DNA from: Rhyacichthys aspro
Taxonomy: Eukaryota > Chordata > Actinopteri > Gobiiformes > Rhyacichthyidae
Assembly (NCBI GenBank): GCA_036850595.1
Contig: CM072148.1
Span: 23,859,352 to 23,923,351 of the forward strand
Direction of reading: 5' to 3'
DNA: 64,000 bases
In this document: positions 24,049 to 34,476 of the stretch, piece by piece
Numbering within the stretch: the stretch's first letter is position 1
Layout of the letters: the number at the start of each line of letters is the position of its first letter
Translations under genes and position numbers: made by a program
Notes under the pieces: generated by a model
Seen by the model: the letters and a program-made list of their open reading frames with translations, nothing else
What the model was told of the DNA's origin: nothing
Database searches by the model: none

Positions 24049-24496
24049 CAGGGGCCTCATTTGTAAAGCTTGCATACCCTCAAAAGGACGGCTGAAACTT
24101 ACATGTGCCACTTTTATAGATGGGATCTACAAAAGTCCAACTAGACATGAAAGTATGCGTAGCCCTATGCCAGTTCTGACCCTGCCATAAGCACATGAGC
24201 CTGACTGAATTCCTACAAATGCTCAAAAGCATTGTGTCAAACTATGGCTCAATACATTCTCCTCTTATTATGCATGGCAGTGTCACCCTGTAAAGCAGCT
24301 CATGTTTAGGCAAAATTCATTTGAAACTCGCATTTGTGTTGTCTTTCTTTGGTTGAATCGGGGCGTGACATGTGACCGATGTACGTGTTTCTGATTCAGG
24401 TGTGATTTATAAAGCATAAAATGCATGCAGGTGTGTGTGTACTCGAGCAGATGTTTAAGAGAGATGATATGCATTCTTTTATAAATGAGGCCCCTG
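24049..24496. mobile_element. hAT-like MITE
   Basis: Inverted ends are CAGGGGCCTCATTTGTAAA on the left and CAGGGGCCTCATTTATAAA read inward from the right: 19 bp with one mismatch. It is 448 bp long with no ORF of note. The flanks (CAAATGAC / AACATCAT) do not form a convincing target duplication, so it may be old. Confidence 0.78.
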
Positions 24497-27400
24497 AACA
24501 TCATTGATCTGTGTGTGAAGAGTCAAACATTCCAAACAATGAATGTGGACAGGTCCCACTGACCAATCAGAGCACATTGGGCTTGGGGGAGTGACCATAA
24601 AGAGACAGACACTAAACATTGCTTTTTAATTCAGAGGGTGTAAAGGTTTTTATAGAAATGCTCTGTATTACAGAAACACACAGCACTGCAGAACTGGGCC
24701 AAAAAGAACGAAATGTGTTTGGTTTTATCCTTAGTAACTTTTGTACAGGCCTTAAAGCCAGGACTGAACAGACAGAGAATCAGGGAGTCACCACACTGTG
24801 AGCTGTCACAGTCTGTTGCAGTAGAATGCCACTGTACAGACCTTAAATCAGGGTGTTCATTTATCTGCATTTTGGAGCCCTGCTGCTGTTGTACCTCCAG
24901 GTTGTTTCCATAAGTTGACAGATGGGCCTCAGGTTATTGTGGTGAATGGCACAGTAAACCCACAAACAACTTCACCTGATCATGAAGTCTGTGGACTGAG
25001 GACACACATGAATGTACTACAGCATGAAGCTTTTAGAGGAGAAGACAGTGGCAGGGGCAGTAGGTCCTAGCACACCTGTGCACACCTGTGTGAGGCTGAT
25101 TAATGCTGATGACTGACAAACAAGCTCAAACTTACAAAGAGAGAGAGAGAGACGGGGGGGGGTTGCATTTTTTGTGGCAGCTCTTTTCTGCTGATAACTG
25201 AATGTAAAGGTAGATCATGTATGCAAATCTTAGAAAGCCACTATGTGTCAAAGCTGTTGCTGCTTGTCATTTTCCAAACAGACTGATGACGTTCTCTATT
25301 GCAATGTTGAAGCAAATTTTTAACACAACTGTTTGTGTCATTTCTTTAAAATAAGTAGATTTTCTTGACGTTTTTGCATAAAAATATAAAGCACATGTTT
25401 GTTCATCCTGAATGTACATCTGGGCCAGATAAAGACTTGCAAAGAGCCAACCAAGAGTTGGGCTTGTCTGATCTAGACAATAGTTGTCATCACAGTGGCT
25501 TTAACTGCTACTTTATTTTAATCAAAAGTGCTGGCATAAGCTCAAGAGACTTGGTGTTTGTCTAGTGATCCACGTGAGCATTATCAGGTGTGTCTTTAGA
25601 ACAGAACAGGTTTATTAAAACGTAACACTGACATTGACTTAACTCACACTGCTGCTTCAGATTAACAGCAGGTTATGGTTATTGATCATGTTAAATTATA
25701 CATTTTGGAAGCAGTTTTGAGCTGGATTTGAGCAGAGAGTGAGGTCACCAGCCCCCCTCTGGGGAAGGTTCAAGCTGGGAAGTGTTGAGTAACAGTGAGG
25801 TCTGCACAGTGACTGATATAATGTCCCTATGGACCACTGACTGCTCTAATACAATTTATGATTCTGTCTCTGTTAGTGGACCTTATCTCAGCCCCACCTG
25901 TTTTTACACACACTCCTCACTCTCTGAAATTTTTCATCACCATCACTGTTTAGCAGAAAATTAAGTATAATATATGACAGACATCAGAGTTAAACCCTAA
26001 TTTTCCCAACATTTACTACATAGTTAAGTATGATTGCCTTTGTTTAGTCACTTTCTTTGTTAAATAAACAGGGAATAAGCAGTTGTTTGATGTCACCAGA
26101 TTAATGCTAATTCAAGTACAAGCAAGAGGCTCCACAGTAAAAAATACAATTTCTCAACAAATGTAACTTATGACAGTCTGCTCTTGCTTTTAATTGAGAG
26201 AAGGCCTTCTCTTCTGTCTGACAGAGACAGATGGCTGCAGTGTATTGTGGGTAAGTGAATCCAGCTGTGTTGAGTGTGTGCTGGAATGTGTGTGAAGCGT
26301 GTCCTGTGTGAGTTTGCTGCAGATCAGGGTGTGTTGTTTTTCTACCACACAGGAGGCACAGAGTGATAGATGAAAATCCTCTACCCTTTTTACATTTTTC
26401 TTAGTTTCAGAAGACATTGTGATTTTTCAGTAATTCAGTCAGGTTGGGTATTAAACTGAAGATGATCAAGACATGAGGTTGTGTCCTGACACAAAGTTGA
26501 CAGCGCTCAGATGTGGTTGTTCCTTTCTTTTAGAGTAGACTTCAGTTTCCACATTAAGTCTGGGAGAATGGATTGTTCTCTATGGCTTGGCTGTCTGAGT
26601 CAGTCTGAGTGTCTCATTCCACTACAGGCTTTCATTCTGACACAACACTGTCAAATGTGGCTAATTACAAGAAGGAACACATTGTCAGAAAATAGCAGAA
26701 CGTAGGCTTTGTGTAGAATACACCCTGTTTCAGAAATATGAGTGTAAATATAGCTAACCTAATATGAAGATCTCAATGCAATGTTTCATGGGTTGCAGGT
26801 TTTTGCAACAAATCTAGCCCAATGGCCAATCAAACTAGCCCAATAGTACCAAAACTCAAAATGTGCCACTCCCATACACATCAGTGTAGTCATTATACAC
26901 AGTTTTTTTTTTTTTTTTTAATCACTGTATATTAGTCATTTTTATATATAAAATCGTCTTACCTTAACATTCTGCCAATCTGTTACCATAACAGCCGCAC
27001 ATGTGACAGAGGCCAGCTAGTAGGGTTACACACAGAGTTTCTGCTCTAGTGCCTCTACACCTCGCAAAAGTGAACTTAATCTGTTTCATCATACTAGTTT
27101 TTATTATTGGTAGAATATCAATTTGGTAGAGTATTTCAATGCAACCATTTGAGCTAAATATAATTGATGCAATATGTAAAAATAAGTGGGTAAAAGAAGC
27201 CCAATTCTGCGGGAAAACCGCAGACTTGGCAACAGTGGGTGTGGTTGTCAGCTTAGTGAGTCATAGATGTTGTTAACAAAACTGTATCTAATGCATTTTG
27301 TAATTGACCTCAATTTTGCATTGCTTTTTATTATTTTAATAACAGAAGTCTCAGTGTTTGAGCTATGCTTCACACATACTCCACTTATGCCACTCTGTGT

Positions 27401-28035
27401 TCGTCATTAAGTTCAGCAGTGTGCCAGCAGCAACACCCCTCACTGGCAGACAGGCAGCTCCTAATAATTCTATTGTTCCTCTACAAACAGTGAGTGCCAG
27501 CAAACAAACAGTCAAGTGGAGTCTAGGTAGTTGCTCAGTACATATTCAACCTGCTTTGAGCCTTTAGAGCTTTATGGACTATTGAGTGCAGCTTAACCTA
27601 GGAGAGTCATGGACAGTGTGGCTCTTTGACTTGGTGAACTCAGTCCTGCTCTGGTCTTTGTGTTCTTCATTGTCCTGAATCTAATGAATGTATGTGGCCT
27701 TCAGATGGTGTTAAGAAGTTGGTCTTTTGTTGTTAGTTAAAAAAGTCAACAATTATTTTAACAACAAGAATTTTAACACTGCTGTTCAAAGCCTGACCAC
27801 AGGCGTACTGTTAAGTCGTAACTGTTTAACATGAAAAGGAAGTCAAGTTTAATATAGCCTCTGTTTAATCTTGGCTGAATGATTGTTAAATATAGCTTCA
27901 GCTAATGTGTCTGTTATGAGACAAATCATGTATGTGTCTTCTTATATGTGCTTTGTAATTTTGTAAAAAAAAATATTGTGCTGTATTTGTTACGTTACAT
28001 TCTAATGTACCTATATTTCTCTCTTGGTCTCCCAG
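24497..28035 (+). other. probable vasorin intron 1 (3' portion), no gene seen
   Basis: If the exon ending at 15900 is real, this belongs to the intron. It contains a GA-run next to a G-run (25137-25165) and a poly-T stretch near 26905. The sequence ...CCGCAGACTTGGCAACAGTG near 27215-27235 resembles a DNA-transposon end, but I found no convincing partner. The interval closes with an acceptor (TCTTGGTCTCCCAG, ending 28035). Confidence 0.4.
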
Positions 28036-28052
28036 TTTTAGGACCTGGCCTC

Positions 28053-30074
28053 ATGATGCTTCCCTCCGTTCTGTTCCTCCTCGTTTGGTGTAAGCTGGTG
28101 TCATCTTATGACTGTCCCCTGGACTGCGCTTGTCAAGCCCACGATTCAATATTCTGCTTTAATCGCAGGTCCAGTGTGGTGCCCCGAGTCCCTGCGAGCA
28201 CCCTAAACCTCTACATCTTCCACAATGGGATCGACACACTGACTCCAGATGACTTCAAGGGCCTGGGGCAGTTGGAGCTGTTAGACCTCAGCCAGAATGA
28301 GCTCACAGAGGTTCCTACTGGAGTTTTTGAGATGCTGTCAAAGCTGAAGAACTTGGACCTGTCATCTAATCATATCACTCACATCTCTGAAGGCAGTTTC
28401 TCTGGATTAGTTCAGCTGGAGAGGCTTTATCTCCATTCAAACCATATCCAGAGCATCCACTCAGAAGCCTTTGGAAGTTTGCAGAACCTACTAGAGCTTA
28501 AGCTCCAAAGAAACCAGCTCTCATTGCTTCCAACCCTGACTTTTCCCCGCCTTCTGCTCCTGGATCTTAGTAACAACTACATTCCAACCCTGGGACCATC
28601 TGACCTCCAGACACCTCACCTTGAGGCCCTGAAAGTGTCCGATTTGGGGCTGGCCTCATTGGACAAGAACCTGATTGCCTCTCTGGTGAACTTGCATTAC
28701 CTGGACGTCTCCATGAACCAGTTAGTGGAAGTCCCCCAAGCCCTAAAGCAGGACAATCTCAAGGGTTTGATTAGGCTCAACCTAGCTGGAAATCCCCTCA
28801 GAGAGCTCAAAGCTGAGGACTTCCAGAAACTCACTGGGCTCCAAGAACTTGATCTTAGTGGACTTAACCTTCAAGGAATACCCCAGGGATTTTTGCAGAA
28901 TTTTCCTAAGCTGCTCCACCTCACGGCAGCAGAGAATCCATTTAACTGTCTCTGTCCTCTTGCCTGGTTCTCTGTCTGGCTTAAAGAGAAGGCTCTAAAC
29001 CTTGGAAGGCCAGAGGAGACTAGATGCCACTTCCCTTTGGTCAATGCTGGGAGAATGCTCTCAGAGCTAGAGGTCAAAGATTTTGGGTGTCCACACACAA
29101 CCACCTCGGTATTAACTGGAATAACTTCTGACATTCCAACCATATCTCCAGAAACAACACATACAAATGCCATTCCCTCCACCTCACCAGGTCCATCAGG
29201 TTCCCCCACAACCACTGAGAAAATTACGTGTCCTAAAAACATCTGTCTGAATGGTGGAACATGTCATATTGACCACCTGGGTCAGTTTGGCTGTCTGTGT
29301 CCGTCCGGGACTTCTGGGCTCTACTGTGAGATCATAGAGGATCCTCCAAAACCATTTACCACAAAAGCAGAACTGGACACTATTAGATCTCGTCATGTCA
29401 CAGCCACATCCATCCTCCTGGACCTTCATCGCTTCATTGAGACGCAACCCCATATCCGCGGCATTAGGCTAACTTACCGCAACCTGTCCGGCCCAGACCA
29501 TCGGCCTATTATCCTGCGAGTGCCTGCATCCTACCCAGAGTACACACTGAGAGGTTTAAGACCCAACTGCACCTATTCAGTCTGTGCAAGTCCCCTACTG
29601 GAGAGAGTCAACATGAGGCCAAACTCGTCTGTAGAAATGGTTTCGTGTACAGAGGCACGCACTGCTGAGGTTCCTCTGACGTCCTCTGAGCCCCAGGTCA
29701 CCACACCAGGCCCTCTGACGAACAGCCTGGTCCCTGCGCTGGCTGCCCTGGCTCTAGTGCTGGCGCTGGCTGTGCTGGCTGCGGCAGTTGTGTGTGTGCG
29801 CAGGAGGAGAAAGGCCAAGTTAGAAATTGAGCTGGAGTTGGGTGCAGCAAATCCTGAGCCCACTGACATAGAAGCTGCTAAGACTTGTCTGGACAATAGT
29901 GGAAATGGCTCTCTTCCACACAAACAGCCTGAGAGCGACCCCCGGCTCCTTCCTCAGGCAGCTCTACCCTCACAACAAAATGGGGCCAGTTTGGACTATA
30001 AGGTCCCCTTGATGCAAGAACTCCACCCCTCAAATAACAACCTATCATCTATAAAACCATCGTACTTCCAATAA
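28053..30074 (+). CDS. vasn: vasorin
   Basis: Predicted 673-residue type I membrane glycoprotein; mammalian vasorin is about the same length. Order of parts: signal peptide (about 1-18, MMLPSVLFLLVWCKLVSS); LRRNT with C21, C25 and C27; about ten leucine-rich repeats (roughly 45-290); LRRCT starting NPFNCLCPLAW (about 293-346); a Thr/Ser/Pro-rich linker; one EGF module (about 393-427, CLNGGTCHIDHLGQFGCLC); a fibronectin III domain (about 433-530); one membrane span (about 556-580) followed by RRRRK; and a cytoplasmic tail of about 90 residues. In mammals the protein traps TGF-beta at the cell surface and in shed form and is studied in vascular tissue. That role is family knowledge, not visible here. 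The start at 28053 follows a splice acceptor at 28035; an immediately adjacent second ATG (28056) is also possible. The ORF extends upstream to 27948, but that part crosses the pyrimidine tract. The frame is intact. Confidence 0.94.
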   Translation: MMLPSVLFLLVWCKLVSSYDCPLDCACQAHDSIFCFNRRSSVVPRVPASTLNLYIFHNGIDTLTPDDFKGLGQLELLDLSQNELTEVPTGVFEMLSKLKNLDLSSNHITHISEGSFSGLVQLERLYLHSNHIQSIHSEAFGSLQNLLELKLQRNQLSLLPTLTFPRLLLLDLSNNYIPTLGPSDLQTPHLEALKVSDLGLASLDKNLIASLVNLHYLDVSMNQLVEVPQALKQDNLKGLIRLNLAGNPLRELKAEDFQKLTGLQELDLSGLNLQGIPQGFLQNFPKLLHLTAAENPFNCLCPLAWFSVWLKEKALNLGRPEETRCHFPLVNAGRMLSELEVKDFGCPHTTTSVLTGITSDIPTISPETTHTNAIPSTSPGPSGSPTTTEKITCPKNICLNGGTCHIDHLGQFGCLCPSGTSGLYCEIIEDPPKPFTTKAELDTIRSRHVTATSILLDLHRFIETQPHIRGIRLTYRNLSGPDHRPIILRVPASYPEYTLRGLRPNCTYSVCASPLLERVNMRPNSSVEMVSCTEARTAEVPLTSSEPQVTTPGPLTNSLVPALAALALVLALAVLAAAVVCVRRRRKAKLEIELELGAANPEPTDIEAAKTCLDNSGNGSLPHKQPESDPRLLPQAALPSQQNGASLDYKVPLMQELHPSNNNLSSIKPSYFQ

Positions 30075-30075
30075 A
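30070..30075 (+). terminator. AATAAA overlapping the vasorin stop codon
   Basis: The last codons read TTC CAA TAA, followed by ATG, so a perfect AATAAA spans the stop, and 11-12 A residues follow at about 30081-30092. Such a signal would leave almost no 3' UTR. A second AATAAA is near 31363. The genomic A-run could also cause internal oligo-dT priming in cDNA libraries. Confidence 0.4.
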
Positions 30076-30449
30076 TGATAAAAAAAAAAAAAGACTGTGA
30101 AGAACTTGATTAGTGTTTAAAAATGTTATTATTATTTTACAGCTTGAGTTGGATGGCACTAGTTATATAATTCACAGTATTTTCTTCATTGGAGAGAACA
30201 ATGATTTTCCACAAATTGACATAAACTCTCACTTGTGAGATTGGATTATTTGAAATCATTTGAAGTGTTCAGATCCTGGTCACGTGGTCCTGGAGATTTA
30301 TGGGCCTTTGCACTTAAACTGAGCATAATTTATAGTCATTTTGGGGAAAGAGAATCTGACAGTGCTGGGGGTATTTACATGGTCAAATGAGTAAAAGAGG
30401 CTTTGATGCTGAGTAAGACAGACAGAAATCACCAGATCTTAATTTAGAG

Positions 30450-31241
30450 CAGGGGTGTCAAAGTAATTTTTGTTCAAGGGGCCACATACGTAGCCTGGCC
30501 AGCCAGTCGGCTTTCTCATTGTATTACAGAGAAAGTCTGTCTGGGTTGTCAAGTCTGCTCTGTATTCTGATTCAGCTCTTTCTTTTCAAAAGCCTTCAGC
30601 AGTATGTTTTCACAAACTCACACTCACAGTATGACTTTGATGCTAATACTATTTTGCTAACAATAAGAAAGCTAACTTTCACTGCTGCTTCACTGACCTC
30701 TCAGCTACAGGTAAAAACAGTCAACTGTCTGTTTCTTCAGTCCTGCTAAAAATTTATTCTTAATTAATATCTTAATATCTCTCTTCTCATTTGTTCTTGC
30801 AGCTGTCATCATGATGAGTGTCATAGTGGTGCCTGTTATATTCCTTAAGCACTGAAACTTTCTGCATACACACTAAACACACAGCTTTCCCATTTTCCTC
30901 AGTGAATAAAAAGAAAGTGATGATTTTTTTTCTTGGAAAACTACACTCTGTGTCTACTTTTCTCCTTTTTGGCAAAGACATTAGGGTGATAATGGTGCCA
31001 CAGAGGGTTATTTCAACAGCAAAAGAGTAAGGCAAAAATCACCATTGCTGTCATCAATCTTCAGTTGTATTTCTCAGTGTTGTGTTATGTCCACTACTCT
31101 TACTAAAATAGTGGAGGAGGAATAGCAATTGCTTTTATCTAAAAATTGCAGGTAATATTTTCTATGTAAGTTTTGCACTTTCCTAATTCACGCCGTGGGC
31201 TGGATTGTACTCTGTTGTGGGCAGAATGTTTAACGCCCCTG
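30450..31241 (-). mobile_element. hAT deletion derivative with perfect TSD
   Basis: The ends are CAGGGGTGTCAAAG and, read inward from the right, CAGGGGCGTTAAA. It is flanked by a perfect 8-bp duplication ATTTAGAG (30442-30449 and 31242-31249). The right end carries a GGGCTGGATT...ACTCTGTTG-type sequence. The interior retains a transposase N-terminus on the minus strand (30787-31035), so the element derives from an autonomous hAT by loss of the catalytic part. Confidence 0.9.
30787..31035 (-). pseudogene. hAT transposase N-terminal fragment (BED zinc finger)
   Basis: The 82-codon frame contains KRRKVDTECSFPRKK, then FTEENGKAVCLVC and KEYNRHHYDTHH. This is the pattern KVDxEC...NGKAVCLxC...KEYNxxxHxxTxH, which opens Charlie/ZBED/GTF2IRD2-type hAT transposases, with the Cys-x2-Cys...His-x4-His BED finger preserved. 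The dimerisation and DDE regions are absent. It is probably a relic, though a solo DNA-binding peptide is conceivable. The fragment reads opposite to vasorin. Confidence 0.72.
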
Positions 31242-31249
31242 ATTTAGAG

Positions 31250-32794
31250 GAACTAAATGAAGTGCAATGGAATATTCCTTGTAGCAGAATTAATGTGGAA
31301 GTCCCTGTCTCCATTGATGCCCTATATTCTGTCTCTTTATGAGCTTCGGTCCAACCTTAAATAAACAACAACACACTGTTTAACAGAAAATCCCTGTGCC
31401 TTATCAATGGGGGACAAATCAATATCTGACTCAAGACTTTTGATAGGAAAATGCAGTAAAAAAAAAAAAAAAATCTTCAGTAATCGGTAGTTGGTAATAG
31501 CTAATCAGTATAAATGCTGCCTAAACTAAAGCTTGTTGTTTTATGTTAATTGTAACTGTGAAAGATAAATGGACTGAAGGAAGAGCCATTTACAGTGGAC
31601 TTTGCGTGTTTTTGTACATTGATGCTTTTTTTTAAAACAAACTTTTGTAACATTTTTGCATTTGAAACTGTTTAGATATCAGTAACACATGTCAGTATTT
31701 GTTTTCTTCTTCTTATTATTTTTAAATCAGAGGTGATACTGTGGGTTCCATCCTGTTTTGCAGATTTGATGATGTAGATGAAGTTCTGCTTACCCTCCAT
31801 TTGCCAGTGATTAAAACCATGTTTAAACGCTGATACAAATCAACACACACGCACACACACCATCACCAGAGGAGTATGTTGCAGAATCTTCGACACACTA
31901 AACATAATGACAAGAAAAAATGAATAAAAATGACAAGAAAAGGTCACAAATGTGAGAAAAACAGAAAGTTAAATTAATAAAAAAAGAGTAAGAAAGCAGA
32001 CTAATGTCAGTGTTAGCATACATCCGAGGGTAATGTGTGATATACAAGGATGAGAATTATGAGACAGCTGCATTTGTCACGGTCTGTTGTTCAAGAATTT
32101 GGTTTGTTCACTGATTGATGCAGTTACATGTTGTATTCAGTACATAGCTTCACATGAGCCACTCAAACTTGTGAAAGTGCTTATAATTGTCTGAGCTCAG
32201 TTTACCTACAGTTACAGCTTTTTTTGGTAATATTTTTACGACTTTTTTTTTCATAATGTTGCCTTTGTTTGTGTCATGCTCTGGTGTTGTCGACAGGAGT
32301 CTACACTGCTTTGAGTCTTGTTTACACCTCACAGACCTGATTTATAGATTAATTTAATCCAGCCTGCAGCAAAGAATGTCAACCTTTACTGGTACCTTTC
32401 ATTTGTTTCATATGTCTTATGTCTTATAATGAAAGTAGGTTGTTTACATATTATGGTACTAACAGCAGACTTTCTGACAAAATGCATTTTTTCAACTTCA
32501 AACCAAAGTGTATTTTAGGAAAAAAGGGACTTACTCATTTTCCAGAATATATTATATTTTCTTGTGTAAATGAACTATGAATTTATTTTAGAAATGTCAA
32601 ATGTCCAAACATCCTATTGTAGGAACAGTTTCAGGTGCACTCATCTCTGTATTTACAAACTGTTGGTTTGAAAGTCAGTATTTGTGTATTTTTTGTTTTT
32701 TTCTTTGCAAAATAGAAATAAGAACAGTATTAAAATACATGAAAACACAGTTGTGTTTGTAAATGGTATGGAAATGTACACAGACAAGGCAGAA
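31250..32794. other. non-coding stretch downstream of vasorin
   Basis: AT-rich sequence with A-runs and a short CA-rich tract at about 31840-31860. Part may be vasorin 3' UTR. No other feature is seen. Confidence 0.4.
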
Positions 32795-33105
32795 AGTGTC
32801 TGCTCCACAGAACCTTTCCATAGAAAGGGTTTACAAAGGGCACATATTGAATACACATGACTAACTGGTCTGTGATTGGATTTTTCATCTGTGAGTAACC
32901 TGACTTTTATCCAATCAGAACAATGCCCTGTTGTTTTTATTTGTAACGGTAAAACGGTTGCTACATCTTCAAACCTAAAACATGCATGTCAGTGCTGCCA
33001 CATCATTGGCCGAACCACCAGCAGATACTTGGAATAGTTCAAGATGTATTTTCATGAGCTTGTGAACTCACAAATCTCTTAAGAATCCAGCTGTAGCAGG
33101 TAAAC
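32795..33105 (+). repeat. dispersed repeat, copy 2 (partner at 20885-21375)
   Basis: Same-order blocks as copy 1, ending CTTAAGAATCCAGCTGTAGC, with internal deletions relative to it. Confidence 0.58.
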
Positions 33106-33736
33106 AGAAATAATAACTATCAAAACTGTTGCTAATGAAGCATCTGTAACAGCACGAAGATGTAGAATAAGTTAAGTACTGCGTCCTGTGAGGGACATTA
33201 CAAATAAACTGAAATGGGTGATAGTGACTGGTCATGGACACACAAACTGAAGCACATTTAGCTGGGCCTAGTACAGGCTGCTCTATGTGGACTGCTGCTG
33301 AAAGAAAGAAAGCAGGAAAGAGGAAGAAACGGCCCACGCTGGGGGCTGGGCCTGATTTATTTGAACAATCTGGTTGTAATGAAAACATTCGGGGCCAGAG
33401 CAGGAGGTGGTGCAGAGAGAAGCGTTTGGGCAGGAAGACTCAACGAGGTGAAAGTGAACTGTAGATAGATGCTTGAACCTGATAATGGTCTATGAGCAGG
33501 GTCGGCCCTGTTCATCTAGAGGCCCTAAGCATTATAGGTCATGCAGGCCCCGGCTCACTATGGATTCATAAAACAGCAGTACCCTACATTAGTACAATTC
33601 TTGTTCACCAATTCAAAAGTCAGCCCAATCTCAGAAGACTGGCCAATTACAGCACAACATTAGTACATTTCCTTTAGGCTGAGAGGTGAAGCTCATATTT
33701 TTCAATACAATCAATATTTTGGCTACACAACAAGTA

Positions 33737-34474
33737 CCATATTTTCCGGACTATAGAGCGCACCTAAATATAAGCCGCACCCACTAAAATTTAAAAGAAA
33801 TATATATTTTGTCACATATAAGCCGCACCGGACTATAAGCCGCCGATATCCAGGCTGAGAAATAAGATATTTACAGATTTTGTACCATAAGTGTTTATTC
33901 ATATACCTGAACTGATTGTTTCCGAACAGTGCCTGTAACACGGCAGTAAAAGTGCTGATCAAACAAAACAGAAAAGTCATTGATGGTTTTATTCATCTTC
34001 CTCCTGTGCACTAAAACCAAGTTGCTTTATTTTTCTTCCTCCTGCGTACTGAAACCACTGAACACCAAACCACTGTCACTTTTTCTTCCTGCGCACTGTT
34101 AAACTATTAACTAACTATTAAAGTCGCTTCATTCTCCCGTGCACTGAAACCACAAGTCACTATTCATCTTCCTCCTGAGCATTGAAACTACTGAACACCA
34201 AACCACTGTCACTTCATTTGTTTTCCATTATGAGGGGGTGAGGGTGTAAAAATATTACCGTATTTTGCTGTTGTGCGTCTTGGGTTGCATGTGCTAAGAA
34301 TAAAAACTGGCGCTTTCTTGTTTGTACTGACTACGTTTGTCTCGTTTTTGCACTTCCTGCTAGAGTGCTCCCCTGAGGGCTGAAGAAAAATTCATAGAAA
34401 AGCCGCATCTCTGTATAAGCCGCATGGTTTAAATCGTGGGAAAAAAGTAGCGGCTTATAGTCCGAAAAATACGG
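33737..34474. mobile_element. mariner/Tc-like MITE with TA flanks
   Basis: The left end CCATATTTTCCGGACTATA and the right end read inward CCGTATTTTTCGGACTATA match at 17 of 19 positions. Each is bordered by TA (33735-33736 and 34475-34476). Both sides continue into repeated ATAAGCCGCA phrases. The interior holds about four degenerate copies of a TCTTCCTCCTG..CACTGAAACCACTGAACACC unit (33985-34215). There is no transposase. The TA duplication points to the Tc1/mariner group. Confidence 0.82.
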
Positions 34475-34476
34475 TA

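Noticed and set aside
26800..27237. Possible MITE between GTTTTTGCAACAAATCTAG and CAGACTTGGCAACAGTG
   Set aside because: The supposed inverted ends match poorly and no target duplication is visible.
33498..33560. CAGGGTCGGCCCTG followed by GAGGCCCTAAGC, resembling a hAT end
   Set aside because: Only one end is seen; too short and degenerate to call.
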